NCBI RefSeq assembly: GCF_003086295.3
Contig: NC_092042.1
Coordinates: 38,487,419 to 38,551,418, forward strand
DNA: 64,000 nt
Direction: 5' to 3'
DNA from: Arachis hypogaea
Taxonomy: Eukaryota > Streptophyta > Magnoliopsida > Fabales > Fabaceae
Each line of letters starts with the position of its first letter. The first letter of the stretch is position 1. The translations under genes were made by a program, and so were the position numbers. The notes below the pieces were generated by a model. The model was not told the origin of the DNA and searched no databases. It worked only from the letters and a program-made list of their open reading frames with translations. Shown here piece after piece: positions 63,524-64,000 of this stretch.

Positions 63524-63684
63524 ATCTTATTTATCTATATTAATTCCTTCTCATTTTTAGTTTTTCGTGTTAGTCTATGTCTTCTTTAGGTTGACGATCA
63601 TGTGAAGTCACAAAAACAGCTGCAGAATTAAAGCGGAATCAAAAACAGCATCAAAAATAGCACACCTTAAAGGACGAGCTTACT

Positions 63685-63990
63685 AGTGTTTAAATGCCAG
63701 TAAGGATAGCAAAATGGGCGTTAAACACCCAGTCTGGTAGCATTCGGGGTGTTAAACGCCAGAAATGGCACACAGACTAGCGTTTAATGCCAGAAAAGGG
63801 TGTCTAGTGTCTGGCTGGGGTTAAATGCCAGTAAGTGTAGTAGAATGGGCGTTTAACGCCGAGTCTGGCAGCATTCTGGGCGTTAAACTCCAGAATTGGC
63901 ATCCAGACTGGCGTTTAACGCCAGAAATGGGCATCAGCCTGGCGTTTAATGCTAGAAATGGCACACAGTGGGCATTTAAACGCCAGAAAG
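63685..63990 (+). repeat. GGCGTT palindrome array after gag (E9), running to the window end
   Basis: Nine or so partly decayed units (GGCGTTTAATGCC, GGGGTTAAATGCC and similar). Confidence 0.8.
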
Positions 63991-64000
63991 GTGTAGGGAT

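Larger units (their letters stand above)
60187..64000 (+). mobile_element. E9, second part: leader, broken gag and second array
   Basis: It resumes with the duplicated CACTT, then the GGCGTT leader array, AT-rich leader, heavily broken gag-protease, decayed two-hairpin structure and a second array running to the window end. Confidence 0.9.

Overview
This window is plant nuclear DNA, almost certainly from peanut (Arachis). I recall that LTRs beginning TGATGAGCGGATAATTT and dense palindromes of the type GGCGTT-N-AACGCC are a hallmark of that genus; no database was searched. I see no host gene. The window is a nest of ten LTR-retrotransposon copies of three kinds, plus about 1.1 kb of DNA I cannot classify.

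Kinds. Family 1 (Athila-like, comparable to published peanut elements such as FIDEL/Feral) has LTRs of about 1.6-1.8 kb, a tRNA-Asp primer-binding site, a Gag-protease ORF, and a second ORF of 370-380 codons (putative plant transposon domain plus coiled coil) where pol would be. Family 2 has LTRs of about 1.3-1.5 kb, the same tRNA-Asp primer site and one low-complexity ORF with no recognisable retroviral domain. Family 3 is one broken Tat/Retand-like Gag-Pol element. No integrase is visible anywhere, so families 1 and 2 must move with enzymes supplied from elsewhere.

Layout. E1 (family 1, +) 1-5902, 5' end outside the window. E2 (family 1 LTR piece, -) 5903-6228. E3 (family 3, -) 6229-10477. 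E4 (family 2, +) 10478-10801 and 20797-25158, split by E5 (family 1, -, complete, 10802-20796, target duplication GTGCT). Unclassified 25159-26265. E6 (family 2, -) 26266-26996 and 45645-47567, split by E7 (family 2, +, complete, target duplication GCCAG) 26997-31274 and 41931-45644, itself split by E8 (family 1, -, complete, 31275-41930, target duplication ACGCG). E9 (family 1, +) 47568-49885 and 60187-64000, split by E10 (family 1, +, complete, 49886-60186, target duplication CACTT).

The most interesting signal is architectural. Families 1 and 2 have unrelated ORFs and arrays but the same order of cis elements: LTR, tRNA-Asp site, ORF1, a two-hairpin structure just after the ORF1 stop, an array of GC-rich palindromes, then a hairpin with a purine tetraloop (usually AGGA) followed by TTTAAGTKTGG. 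That last module occurs twice per element, once centrally and once directly against the 3' LTR, like a central and a terminal polypurine tract. Stem sequences differ between sites and families while pairing and loop are kept, which is evidence for a selected RNA or DNA structure. Other notable points are a tRNA-Cys-like filler in a deletion, multiplied primer-binding sites, a UAG at the same gag codon in two copies, and a host element whose LTRs look younger than those of its guest.
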